Shown piece by piece: positions 1 to 7,132 of a stretch of 32,114 nucleotides of DNA. The stretch is from JBGPOS01 sp041488155 (GTDB lineage Bacteria; Chloroflexota; Dehalococcoidia; Tepidiformales; Tepidiformaceae), in assembly GCA_041488155.1 (NCBI GenBank), contig JBGPOS010000045.1:1-32114 (forward strand), given 5' to 3'. Below the pieces are notes generated by a model. That model was not told where the DNA came from, searched no databases, and saw nothing but the letters and a program-made list of their open reading frames with translations. The first letter of the stretch is position 1. Each line of letters starts with the position of its first letter. The translations under genes were made by a program, and so were the position numbers.

Positions 1-128
1 CAACGGGCTGTGCAAGATTCTCTTTGGGAAGGTGAGGATGGACGTGGTGGAACATGAACTGCTATTGAGGCCGAGGGCGGAGTTCGAGTCTCTGTTCGAG
101 GCGCGGCGCCTATGGGGGAAGCATTGTC

Positions 129-200
129 TACCCCCGACAGGACTCGAACCTGTGCCTTCGGCTCCGGAGGCCGACACTCTATCCGCTGAGCTACGGGGGC
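129..200 (-). tRNA. tRNA-Arg (anticodon CCG)
   Basis: On the minus strand the sequence folds into a full cloverleaf: a 7-bp acceptor stem (one G-U pair), 4-bp D stem with an 8-nt loop, 5-bp anticodon stem, 4-nt variable loop, and a T arm with the loop TTCGAGT. The anticodon loop is CTCCGGA, giving anticodon CCG, which reads the arginine codon CGG. The discriminator base is A, and CCA is not encoded. The total of 72 nt is normal for a short D loop. It stands about 50 bp downstream of the alcohol dehydrogenase stop codon. No integrase or att duplication is visible beside it. Confidence 0.93.
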
Positions 201-250
201 GTGACGAAGATGGTAGCGCGCTGCGCCCCTTGCCGCACCCGCCCGGCCCG

Positions 251-1345
251 CTACTCGAAGGTGATCACGCCGCGCCCGTTCTCGTGGTTTTCGAGCGCGG
301 CGAAGCCTTCGTTGATGCGCGACAGCGGGTAGTGCCGCTGGATGAGACCGGCGATGTCGATGCGTTCGCGAAGGTAGAAGTCGATCATCTTGCCGAACAT
401 CTCGTGGGGGCTGGCGGAGCCGTAGTACGAACCGACGAGGGTCTTCTGGTTGCGGACGAGGTCCACCATGTCGATCGGGGCGCGGTCGCCGGCCGGGGCG
501 AGGCCGACCATCACGGCGGTGCCCGTCTTACGGAGGCTATCGACCGCCTGGCTGATCGTCCCGGCGCTGCCGAAGGCGTCGAACGCGAAGTCGACGCCGC
601 CGCCGGTGAGGTCGCGGATGGCCTCCACGGGGTCCACCTTCGAGGCGTTCACCAGGTCGGTGGCGCCGAAGCGTCGGGTGAATTCGAGCTTGTGGTCGAA
701 GAGGTCGACGGCGATGACGCGGCTGGCGTTCAGGAGGCGCGCCCCCTGGAGGACGTTGAGTCCGACACCGCCGCAGCCAAAGACGGCAACGGTCGCGCCG
801 GCCTTGATCCCGGGGGCGTTGATGACGGCCCCGATCCCGGTCGTGACGCAGCAGCCAATGAGCGCGGCGACGTCCATCGGCACTTCGCGGGGGATCGGGT
901 AGCAGGCCTGGGCGGGAGTCACCGACTTTTCGGCGAAGACGCTGATCTTGGACATCTGGCCCACGTCGTTGCCCTCACGGTCGCGCAGCCGGAAAGTGCC
1001 GTCGAACTGGCGGGTGCCAGCGTTTCGAAAGGTATCGCAGAGCTGCGGGAAGCCGTCGCGGCAGCTCCTGCAGTGGCCGCAGTGCGAGACGAAGGAGAGG
1101 ATGCAACGGTCGCCTGGCTGCAGGCCGTCGACGCCGTCGCCGAGGGCCTCGATGGTGCCCGCCCCTTCGTGCCCGAGCACGGCCGGAAGAGGGAGCGAGC
1201 CGGTGCCGTGGATGACGTGATGGTCGCTGGCGCAGATGCCTGCCGCGCCGATCCGTACCAGCACTTCGCCGCGTCTCGGCGGCTCGTAGTCCAGCTCAAC
1301 GACCTGGAGCGGCTGGTTTACTTCGTAGAGGACGGCGGCCTTCAT
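251..1345 (-). CDS. Zinc-dependent alcohol dehydrogenase (MDR superfamily, class III / NDMA-like)
   Basis: A 364-residue medium-chain dehydrogenase that should oxidise an alcohol with NAD(P) or a tightly bound nicotinamide cofactor in the cytoplasm. Visible catalytic-zinc ligands are Cys38, His59 (in GHE) and Cys165/166. Structural-zinc cysteines are Cys89, 92, 95 and 103 (CGHCRSC...C). The Rossmann loop GCGGVG lies at about 190-195. The length is normal for the family. The reading frame is open far upstream, but the ATG at 1345 is preceded by GAGGAG at proper spacing and begins the family-typical MKAAVLYE, so that start was chosen. Formaldehyde/S-(hydroxymethyl)mycothiol or a general alcohol are both possible substrates; sequence alone does not decide. 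It stops about 50 bp before the tRNA and has no obvious operon partner. Confidence 0.93.
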   Translation of the reverse strand: MKAAVLYEVNQPLQVVELDYEPPRRGEVLVRIGAAGICASDHHVIHGTGSLPLPAVLGHEGAGTIEALGDGVDGLQPGDRCILSFVSHCGHCRSCRDGFPQLCDTFRNAGTRQFDGTFRLRDREGNDVGQMSKISVFAEKSVTPAQACYPIPREVPMDVAALIGCCVTTGIGAVINAPGIKAGATVAVFGCGGVGLNVLQGARLLNASRVIAVDLFDHKLEFTRRFGATDLVNASKVDPVEAIRDLTGGGVDFAFDAFGSAGTISQAVDSLRKTGTAVMVGLAPAGDRAPIDMVDLVRNQKTLVGSYYGSASPHEMFGKMIDFYLRERIDIAGLIQRHYPLSRINEGFAALENHENGRGVITFE

Positions 1346-1437
1346 GACGACTCCTCGATGGGCGTTCGGGAAGGATACCTGCGATCGTGCAGTGTGTCGC
1401 CGCGGCCGTCTCCGAACGCCACCCAGGGGACCGCGGC

Positions 1438-2703
1438 CTACTCGCCGCGCTCGCGGTACTGGATGCTTTCGGCCACGTGTGCTGTTTCGAGGGGGTCGCT
1501 GCCGGCGAGGTCGGCGATAGTGCGAGCGAGCTTCAAGATGCGGTGGAACGCGCGCGCGGAGAGGTTGAGGCGCTCGACGGCGAGCCGAATGAGGTCGCCA
1601 GCAGCAGGGTCGAGTTGAAGCTGGGCGAACTCGCGCACCTGCGAGGGGTTCATCTCGGCGTTGAGCACGGTGCCGGCAGGGGAACCCGCGAAGCGCCCAC
1701 GCTGGACGTCCCGGGCGCGAGAAACCCTGCCCGCAACCGCGGAAGATGGTTCGGCGCGGGTGGTCGAAGCGAGCTTCTCGTAGGCCACTCGGGGCACATC
1801 TACGAATAGATCGATACGATCGAGTAGCGGTCCTGAGATGCGGCGCTGGTAGCGGCCAACGACCGCCGGCGGACAGGTGCAGTCGCGGGCGGGGTCGCCG
1901 TAGTAGCCGCAGGGGCAGGGATTCATGGCGGCGAAGAGGGCAAAGTTCGCCGGGAAAGTGACTGACGATCGCGCCCGGCTGATGGTGACCAGCCGATCCT
2001 CGATAGGCTGACGAAGGACTTCGAGGACCTGGGGTCCGAACTCGGGCAGTTCGTCGAGGAAGAGGACACCGCGATGGCAAAGGGTGATTTCGCCGGGCCG
2101 GGGGACCGTGCCGCCGCCGACCAGGCCAGCGTGCGAGATCGTGTGGTGGGGGGCGCGGAAGGGCCGGCTGCCGATGAGGCCGGCGCCGGGAGGGAGGAGA
2201 CCGGCGACGCTGTAGATTCGGGTCACTTCGAGGGCCTCTTCGGTCGTCATCGGTGGAAGGATTGAGGGCACGGCGCGGGCCAGAAGCGTCTTCCCACTCC
2301 CCGGCGGGCCTCGCATGATCACGTTGTGTCCGCCAGCGGCCGCTACTTCGAGGGCACGCTTCACGTGCTCCTGGCCGACGATGTCGGCGAAGTCGGTGCC
2401 GCGGTACAGGTCCGGGGGAGCCTCGCCGGAGCCTCCGGCGCGTGGTTCGAGGAGGATCGCGCCCAGGAGGTGGGAGGCGAGGCTGGCGAGCGTGGGCACG
2501 GGGAACACCTGGATCCCGGCTACAAGCGCCGCCTCGGGGGCGTTGGCGACGGGCACGAAGGCCCGCGCCTTCCCTCGCTTGTGGGCGAGGGCGACCATCG
2601 GCAGGACTCCGCGCACGGGGCGAAGCTCACCGTCGAGGGCAAGCTCACCGATGAACACGGCGTCGTCGAGGTTGGCGATGATCTGCCCACTGGCCGCGAG
2701 CAC
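1438..2703 (-). CDS. comM: ComM/YifB-family Mg-chelatase-like AAA+ ATPase, 5'-truncated
   Basis: ComM is a hexameric branch-migration helicase that aids integration of transforming DNA. The reading frame holds the end of the N-terminal ChlI/Lon-S5-like domain, the AAA+ core with Walker A GPPGSGKT and Walker B LFLDELPEF, the CPCGYYGD zinc-type loop, and an intact C-terminal helical domain. Homology runs upstream of the first usable start (GTG at 2703): the codons from 2704 to about 2766 still encode the family block APADLKKEG...YDLPIAVG. A TAG at 2770-2772 then closes the frame. Roughly the first 65 residues of a normal ~500-residue ComM are missing, and mobile-element DNA begins at that point. 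The product would lack half of its first domain and is probably non-functional, although the rest has no lesion. Confidence 0.9.
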   Translation of the reverse strand: MLAASGQIIANLDDAVFIGELALDGELRPVRGVLPMVALAHKRGKARAFVPVANAPEAALVAGIQVFPVPTLASLASHLLGAILLEPRAGGSGEAPPDLYRGTDFADIVGQEHVKRALEVAAAGGHNVIMRGPPGSGKTLLARAVPSILPPMTTEEALEVTRIYSVAGLLPPGAGLIGSRPFRAPHHTISHAGLVGGGTVPRPGEITLCHRGVLFLDELPEFGPQVLEVLRQPIEDRLVTISRARSSVTFPANFALFAAMNPCPCGYYGDPARDCTCPPAVVGRYQRRISGPLLDRIDLFVDVPRVAYEKLASTTRAEPSSAVAGRVSRARDVQRGRFAGSPAGTVLNAEMNPSQVREFAQLQLDPAAGDLIRLAVERLNLSARAFHRILKLARTIADLAGSDPLETAHVAESIQYRERGE

Positions 2704-2824
2704 GCCAACGGCAATCGGGAGATCGTAGGACGGCCCTTCCTTCTTGAGGTCGGCCGGGGCTGAATTGTCCTAACGTAAAGCGCGGACCACGCCTCTACAC
2801 CCTCGAAGAATTGGGGGTGGCGGT

Positions 2825-5449
2825 GTGAACGCAGTCAAGACCTCCGCGAATCTCACACCAGAACAAGCGCAGCTTCTCCGCCTTCCGTTCTTATACAAGG
2901 ACTTCGGATGGTGCTTAACGCGGGTCCGCACTCGCACTAAGGCTCCGGTTGACGTCGGCTGGCAGAACGCGCCACCACCCTCCGACGAGCAACTGCTCGA
3001 CTGGTTCGGCGATGGCGAGTTCGGCCCGGGCCTCCGCCTCGGCGCCGTGTCGGGCGACATCTACGATTTGGAGTGCGATGACGAAGCGATCATCCCTTTC
3101 GTCGAGTGGTTCGCACCCCCATGGTCGAAAGAATGTCCGCGCTGGGCGCGAAGCGGTCGACCGCACGTCCTTGTTCGCGCAGACGGCCATCTGTCCAACC
3201 TGAGGTTCACCCTCGGCGGCAGCTGTGTCCTCGAACTTCGCGGCGACGGGGAGCAGTCTGTGCTGCCCCCAGCGATTCACCCCAGCGGCGAGCGCTACGC
3301 GTGGATCGGCGAGCCGCACCAACCTCCACTTACGAGCAGCACCGACATCCTCGAATGGCTGCAGAACTCGGTCGTCGCCTTCGCGCTCCGCCATGGATGG
3401 AACGAGGGTTCTCGCCACGATCAGGCCCTTGCAGCCTCTGGCTGGATGTGCCGCCTCGGGCTTGCGGTCGAACGCGCGCTTCGCATCATCGAGTGCGTAG
3501 CGCAGGGGGACGGCCGCGAGGCCGGCGACCGCGCGAAAGGAGTCCGAGACACTTACGCCGCGATCGCCTTGGGGGAACCGGCCAGCGGTTGGCCCACCCT
3601 AGAACGTCTCGTGCCCGTGGAGACCGCGCGCTTGTTGCGCCAGGTCTGGCCAAGACGACAGGACGATGATGAGGAACGCAACGGCCCGTATGTGGTACGG
3701 AACGGCAGCACCTTCTGGCGTAAGCCCGCGGGCGACGGAACATGGAAGGACGTGCTCCTCGCGAACTTCGACCTTCGAATCGGGCGGGAGATACGGCGTG
3801 ATGACGGGTCCGATGTGGTTCCGACCCTGTTCGAAGTCTCCGGGCACAACGCGCGCGGAAGGCTTCCCGTCGTCCGGGTGGCAACTAGCGAATTCAGTGG
3901 GATGCAGTGGGTTGTGCCGTCGTTCGGCACCGAGGCCATCATCTCGGCCGGACAGGGGCTGAAAGACCGAGAGCGCGAGGCGATCCAACGTTTCAGCGGT
4001 GAGCCGCTCAAACGCACCGTCTATACACACTCCGGCTGGCGCCAGATCAACGGCGTCTGGGCGTTCCTGCATGGCGGTCTATCGGGCGACGTCGAGGTAG
4101 ACCTCGAAGGCACCCTCGCTGGTTACCGCCTGCCCCCGGTGGCAGCCGATCCGCAGACCGCTATCGAGCGCTCCCTCAAGTTGCTGGAGTTGGGCGATGC
4201 ACCGGTACTCACGGCGCTCTGGTGCGCGACGTTCCTGGCGCCCGTCGCCTCCATCCTGAAGCCGGACTTCACGGTCTGGATGTGGGGGCCGACTGGCTCG
4301 CTCAAGAGTTCGCTTGCGGCGCTCTTCCTCTCCCATTTCGGCGCGTTCGAACGAAAGAATCTGCCAGCTGACTGGTCGAGCACAGACAACTCGCTCGAGC
4401 GGCTGGCGTTCCTCGCCAAGGATGTGCCGTTAGTGATCGACGAGTTCGCGCCGCCGCCCGGGCGGATCGAGCAGCAACGCATGGTAGCCAAAGCCTCCCG
4501 GGTGCTCAGGGCGCAAGGAAACATCGCCGGGCGTGGCCGACTGCGGGCGGACACGAGCGCGCGGGCCACCCTCCACCCGCGCGGACTGCTCATCTCCACC
4601 GCGGAGGTGCCCCCGCCTTTGCCTGCGTCTGCTGTGTCGCGGACGCTCGCAATCGACCTCAAAACGGGTGCAATCGACGAGGAGCTTCTGTCCGAAGCGC
4701 AACACCGAGCGGGAGACCTGTCCGTCGCCATGGCCGCCTTCATCCATCAGTTGGAACAACGGTATGACGAGCTTTGCGCAACCCTGCCCGCCGCCTTCGC
4801 CGTCGCTCGCGCCGCGCAACAGAAACGAGGGCATCGTCGCATTCCCGAAGTGCTCGCCAACCTCGAGGTCGCGGCCAGCCTGGCGTTGAACGTCTTTCGT
4901 GAGCTAGGCGGGCTGTCGCCTGAGCGCGTTGCCTCGCTGATGCACGATATTCAGCGGGAACTCACAGTACTTGGTGACGCCCAGGACCGATCTGTGAGGG
5001 AACAGAATCCGGCGCGCCGGTTCCTCTCGGTGCTCTCGGAAGTACTGGCGAAGAAAGCTGCGTTCCTAAACGGGAGGCGCGGTAACGAGCCGCCAGACTG
5101 CGAGCAGTTGGGGTGGCATGTCCAGGAAGTTCAGGCTGGCGACAACCTAGGAGACACGTGTTACTCCCCGGCCCGCGGCGCGGTCAAGATCGGCTGGGCG
5201 GACGAAGACCACCTGTACCTCCTCCCGCAGGAGACCTTTCGGACCGCAACGCGCTTCCTGGGCGACTCGGATCAATCGCTGGGAGCTACCGAAGCCTCGC
5301 TACATCGCGCGCTCGAGGACCTCGGCGTCATTGAGGTGCGGCATCTGAAGGGAGAGACGCGGCGAACGCTGCCAATTACTCTGGAGGGCTCCCAGCACCG
5401 GGTACTCAAGCTCCGACGCTCAGCCCTCGTCACTGAGCGGTTGGAATGA
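2825..5449 (+). CDS. Primase-polymerase (AEP) fused to DUF927 helicase-like ATPase
   Basis: An 874-residue replication protein of plasmid or integrative-element type. Residues ~20-170 look like a bifunctional DNA primase/polymerase domain: an acidic motif DLECDD at 81-86, GRPHVLV at 111-117, and the family block ELRGDGEQSVLPPAIHPSG at 137-155. Residues ~285-620 match the DUF927 superfamily-3-like helicase core, with Walker A GPTGSLKS at 488-495 and Walker B PLVIDEF at 535-541. The start is GTG at 2825, beginning about 55 bp beyond the comM breakpoint. The next gene overlaps its stop by ATGA, so the two are translationally coupled. The likely role is priming and unwinding at the element's own origin, possibly the repeat cluster just downstream. 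No integrase or relaxase domain is present. Confidence 0.88.
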   Translation: MNAVKTSANLTPEQAQLLRLPFLYKDFGWCLTRVRTRTKAPVDVGWQNAPPPSDEQLLDWFGDGEFGPGLRLGAVSGDIYDLECDDEAIIPFVEWFAPPWSKECPRWARSGRPHVLVRADGHLSNLRFTLGGSCVLELRGDGEQSVLPPAIHPSGERYAWIGEPHQPPLTSSTDILEWLQNSVVAFALRHGWNEGSRHDQALAASGWMCRLGLAVERALRIIECVAQGDGREAGDRAKGVRDTYAAIALGEPASGWPTLERLVPVETARLLRQVWPRRQDDDEERNGPYVVRNGSTFWRKPAGDGTWKDVLLANFDLRIGREIRRDDGSDVVPTLFEVSGHNARGRLPVVRVATSEFSGMQWVVPSFGTEAIISAGQGLKDREREAIQRFSGEPLKRTVYTHSGWRQINGVWAFLHGGLSGDVEVDLEGTLAGYRLPPVAADPQTAIERSLKLLELGDAPVLTALWCATFLAPVASILKPDFTVWMWGPTGSLKSSLAALFLSHFGAFERKNLPADWSSTDNSLERLAFLAKDVPLVIDEFAPPPGRIEQQRMVAKASRVLRAQGNIAGRGRLRADTSARATLHPRGLLISTAEVPPPLPASAVSRTLAIDLKTGAIDEELLSEAQHRAGDLSVAMAAFIHQLEQRYDELCATLPAAFAVARAAQQKRGHRRIPEVLANLEVAASLALNVFRELGGLSPERVASLMHDIQRELTVLGDAQDRSVREQNPARRFLSVLSEVLAKKAAFLNGRRGNEPPDCEQLGWHVQEVQAGDNLGDTCYSPARGAVKIGWADEDHLYLLPQETFRTATRFLGDSDQSLGATEASLHRALEDLGVIEVRHLKGETRRTLPITLEGSQHRVLKLRRSALVTERLE

Positions 5450-5907
5450 CGGCTAACGAGACCTCCACCCTCCTTGACGACATCCTGGACGTCCTGGGCT
5501 ATGGCGGGCGAGCGGCACCGGTCAAGTTGACCGACGACTTGACCGGTGCGGAGGGAGCGCCGGAAGCGGACGCAGATTCAAACCGCGTCGAAGCTGACCG
5601 ACTTGACCGACTTGACCGCCAAAACAGCACCGACATCACAAAGTACGCCTCAGGCCGGTTTGAAGTGGGTCGTCGCTACCGCACCGACGCTCTCCAGCGC
5701 GTCGTCAGCACCGCTGCCGGTCTGCGCGAACAGCTCGACCAAGCCGGATTCGTGCGTGGCGGCATCGTGGAGGTCGAGGGCGTCGGCCTGCTCGTCGGCG
5801 ACGTGGCCCGACTACTGGTGGATGGGTCGTTTCTCGTTCTCGGCTTCGCTGAGCTGCCTGGCCCGAAGCCGCGGCCCGGTGGCAGAAAAAACACGAGGGA
5901 TCGTTGA
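5446..5907 (+). CDS. Small hypothetical protein coupled to the primase-helicase
   Basis: A 153-residue protein whose ATG overlaps the primase-helicase stop codon (ATGA), indicating translational coupling. The N-terminal third (to about residue 60) is acidic and low-complexity, and is encoded by the 9-bp CTTGACCGA repeats, which yield repeated Leu-Asp-Arg units. The C-terminal part (about 65-140) looks like a compact alpha/beta domain with RFEVGRRYRTDALQ and GLLVGDVARLL. I do not recognise a family. Being fixed behind a replication protein and carrying origin-like repeats inside its reading frame suggests a replication accessory role, which is inference only. Confidence 0.7.
   Translation: MTANETSTLLDDILDVLGYGGRAAPVKLTDDLTGAEGAPEADADSNRVEADRLDRLDRQNSTDITKYASGRFEVGRRYRTDALQRVVSTAAGLREQLDQAGFVRGGIVEVEGVGLLVGDVARLLVDGSFLVLGFAELPGPKPRPGGRKNTRDR
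5517..5618. repeat. Iteron-like repeats, first cluster (inside coding sequence)
   Basis: ACCGGTCAAGT at 5517-5527 and its exact reverse complement ACTTGACCGGT at 5537-5547 form a perfect 11-bp inverted repeat with a 9-bp spacer, itself containing TGACCG. At 5594-5618 the core recurs as three head-to-tail copies of (C)TTGACCG at 9-bp period. Both lie in the gene directly after the replication protein. The period and the inverted/direct mixture resemble iteron or initiator-binding sites. An alternative is low-complexity coding expansion. Confidence 0.7.
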
Positions 5908-5913
5908 TGACTT

Positions 5914-6040
5914 ACCGGTCAAGTCGGTCAAGTCGGTCAAGTGGTGTTCGTCGTGAATCTAGAAAGGCCCCTGAAGGAGGCAATCGGCTTGACCGGTAGC
6001 CCTCTCGAACCGGTCAACTTCCGAGCCAAACCGGTCAACC
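5914..6040. repeat. Iteron-like repeats, second cluster (non-coding)
   Basis: Starting 7 bp after the upstream gene's stop, ACCGGTCAAGT is followed by two further GGTCAAGT units at 9-bp period (5914-5944). Single copies then follow at 5987-5997 (reverse orientation, GCTTGACCGGT), 6009-6019 and 6030-6040 (forward, ACCGGTCAAC). The unit is the same as in the cluster 300 bp upstream, but here it lies outside any supported gene, which weakens a purely coding explanation. It is a candidate replication origin or operator of the element. Confidence 0.7.
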
Positions 6041-6095
6041 GCAGGTCACTCTGCGGCGCGCGTGACCGGATGCCTGCCGGCGGACGTGTCGGGCG

Positions 6096-6257
6096 ATGAG
6101 CACCGCGCCCGGGCGGCCGATCCTTCTGCGCGTGAGGTGCCCGTTTTGCGCGCGTTTGATTGCCAGCGTTTCGCCGGGGGCTACCATTCGGACGGCCTGC
6201 CCGAGGTGTAAGGCTCGATTTGAGCGCAGACTCCCTCAAGGACACATGTCGCGATGA
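6096..6257 (+). CDS. Com-like small zinc-ribbon protein
   Basis: A 53-residue reading frame with an ATG start and TGA stop. It carries CPFC at residues 15-18 and CPRC at 35-38, a CxxC-x16-CxxC zinc ribbon, with a basic tail. This arrangement resembles the Com family of phage Mu, small zinc-finger RNA/DNA-binding regulators found in phages and elements. It follows the repeat cluster and precedes the AlbA_2 gene. No strong ribosome-binding site is evident. A small regulator or nucleic-acid binder is likely, but the precise role is not shown. Confidence 0.6.
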   Translation: MSTAPGRPILLRVRCPFCARLIASVSPGATIRTACPRCKARFERRLPQGHMSR

Positions 6258-6372
6258 CCAAACCTTGATTGGTGACGCGCTCGACGAGTCAGGGGAGAGG
6301 TGGTGAGACTGCCGACCGTCTCGAACAGCGGTCGCGTTCCGGACAGTAGAGGGGCAGTGAGCGCCTCTTATT

Positions 6373-7119
6373 GTGGGTGCGTCGCACAGAGTTCTCCGGA
6401 CGGCGCGTAAGATTCGTCCAGCGCTAGTTGGAGAGCTGCGACGCTTGACGTACGAACCTTCTGAAGCGGTAACCTTCCGGCAGCGACTGCTGACGGATCC
6501 AGGGGAACGCCGAGAAGCGGAATACAAAGCGGCGCTCCCCCTGGGGACCCAAGACTCCTTCACCTTGAAGCTCTTGAGACAGATCCAAGGCATAGCCAAC
6601 GGCGGGGGCGGTTGGCTGGTGATTGGGTTTGTTCGAGGCTCGTCTGGATTGCTGGCACCAGATCCGAAGCACTCCGACGCTGTTGCCGCGACGTTCGAAC
6701 CGACGGTCCTCAGCAAAAGGGCTAACGCCGCGGTTTTCCGGGGGCAGCACTTGCGGCTCACGGTATTTCACGAAGTGCATCCCACTACTGGCCTCCGTCA
6801 CCCCATTATCTCAGTGCTAGGATTCGAACGAAGCCCCTTTGTTTGCCGCAGTTCGCAGACGGCGTCTGACAATGGGGAGCTGATTCTTGAACAGGGCGCC
6901 GTCTACATTCGGCGCCACGGTGCGGAGACTTCGAAGTTGTGCACCCCAGAGGATTGGGACGACGTGATTTCCCGTGCGGTGAGCAACCGTCGCTCCGAAA
7001 CCTTAGGCGAACTCAGCGAGTTGCTGAAGCAGATGATGTCGCCGAACGAAGCTCCAGCTCCCGCGATCGAGAAGCTGGAGGCATGGACGTCCCAGGCCCA
7101 TGAAATGGCGTTCAGGTAA
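6373..7119 (+). CDS. Schlafen AlbA_2-domain protein
   Basis: A 248-residue protein with an AlbA_2 (Schlafen-type, divergent AAA_4) fold at about residues 43-175. The signature is EAEYK at 48-52, then a helix and ANGGGGWLVIGF at 75-86, followed by the later block GAVYIRRHGAET. In the family the Glu/Lys positions contribute to nucleic-acid cleavage or binding, and AlbA_2 proteins occur in several phage-defence and regulatory settings. The C-terminal ~70 residues are helical and unassigned. A GTG at 6373 is the upstream-most start; the ribosome-binding site is weak, so a slightly later start is possible. It is followed immediately by an unrecognised gene in the same direction, suggesting a two-gene operon carried by the element. 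Confidence 0.72.
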   Translation: MGASHRVLRTARKIRPALVGELRRLTYEPSEAVTFRQRLLTDPGERREAEYKAALPLGTQDSFTLKLLRQIQGIANGGGGWLVIGFVRGSSGLLAPDPKHSDAVAATFEPTVLSKRANAAVFRGQHLRLTVFHEVHPTTGLRHPIISVLGFERSPFVCRSSQTASDNGELILEQGAVYIRRHGAETSKLCTPEDWDDVISRAVSNRRSETLGELSELLKQMMSPNEAPAPAIEKLEAWTSQAHEMAFR

Positions 7120-7132
7120 GGGCGGGGACCCG

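Noticed and set aside
32..1618. Long plus-strand open frame of 528 codons opposite the tRNA, the alcohol dehydrogenase and the end of comM
   Set aside because: It is the antisense of three well-supported minus-strand features; its translation has no family resemblance and is an effect of high GC content.
129..2770. tRNA-Arg as the integration site of the element
   Set aside because: The element-like genes begin at the comM break, 2.6 kb away, and no partial copy of the tRNA 3' end is seen.
5546..5956. 136-codon plus-strand frame with Leu-Thr-Asp repeats
   Set aside because: It is another frame of the same DNA repeats; the coupled gene at 5446 has the ATGA overlap and a better-formed C-terminal domain.
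5517..6040. Repeat clusters as a CRISPR array
   Set aside because: Units are 9-11 bp at 9-bp period or irregularly scattered, with no unique spacers of 25-45 bp and no cas genes.
6812..6840. GATTCGAAC-like T-loop sequence suggesting a minus-strand tRNA
   Set aside because: No acceptor, D or anticodon stem can be folded around it, and it lies inside the AlbA_2 coding sequence.
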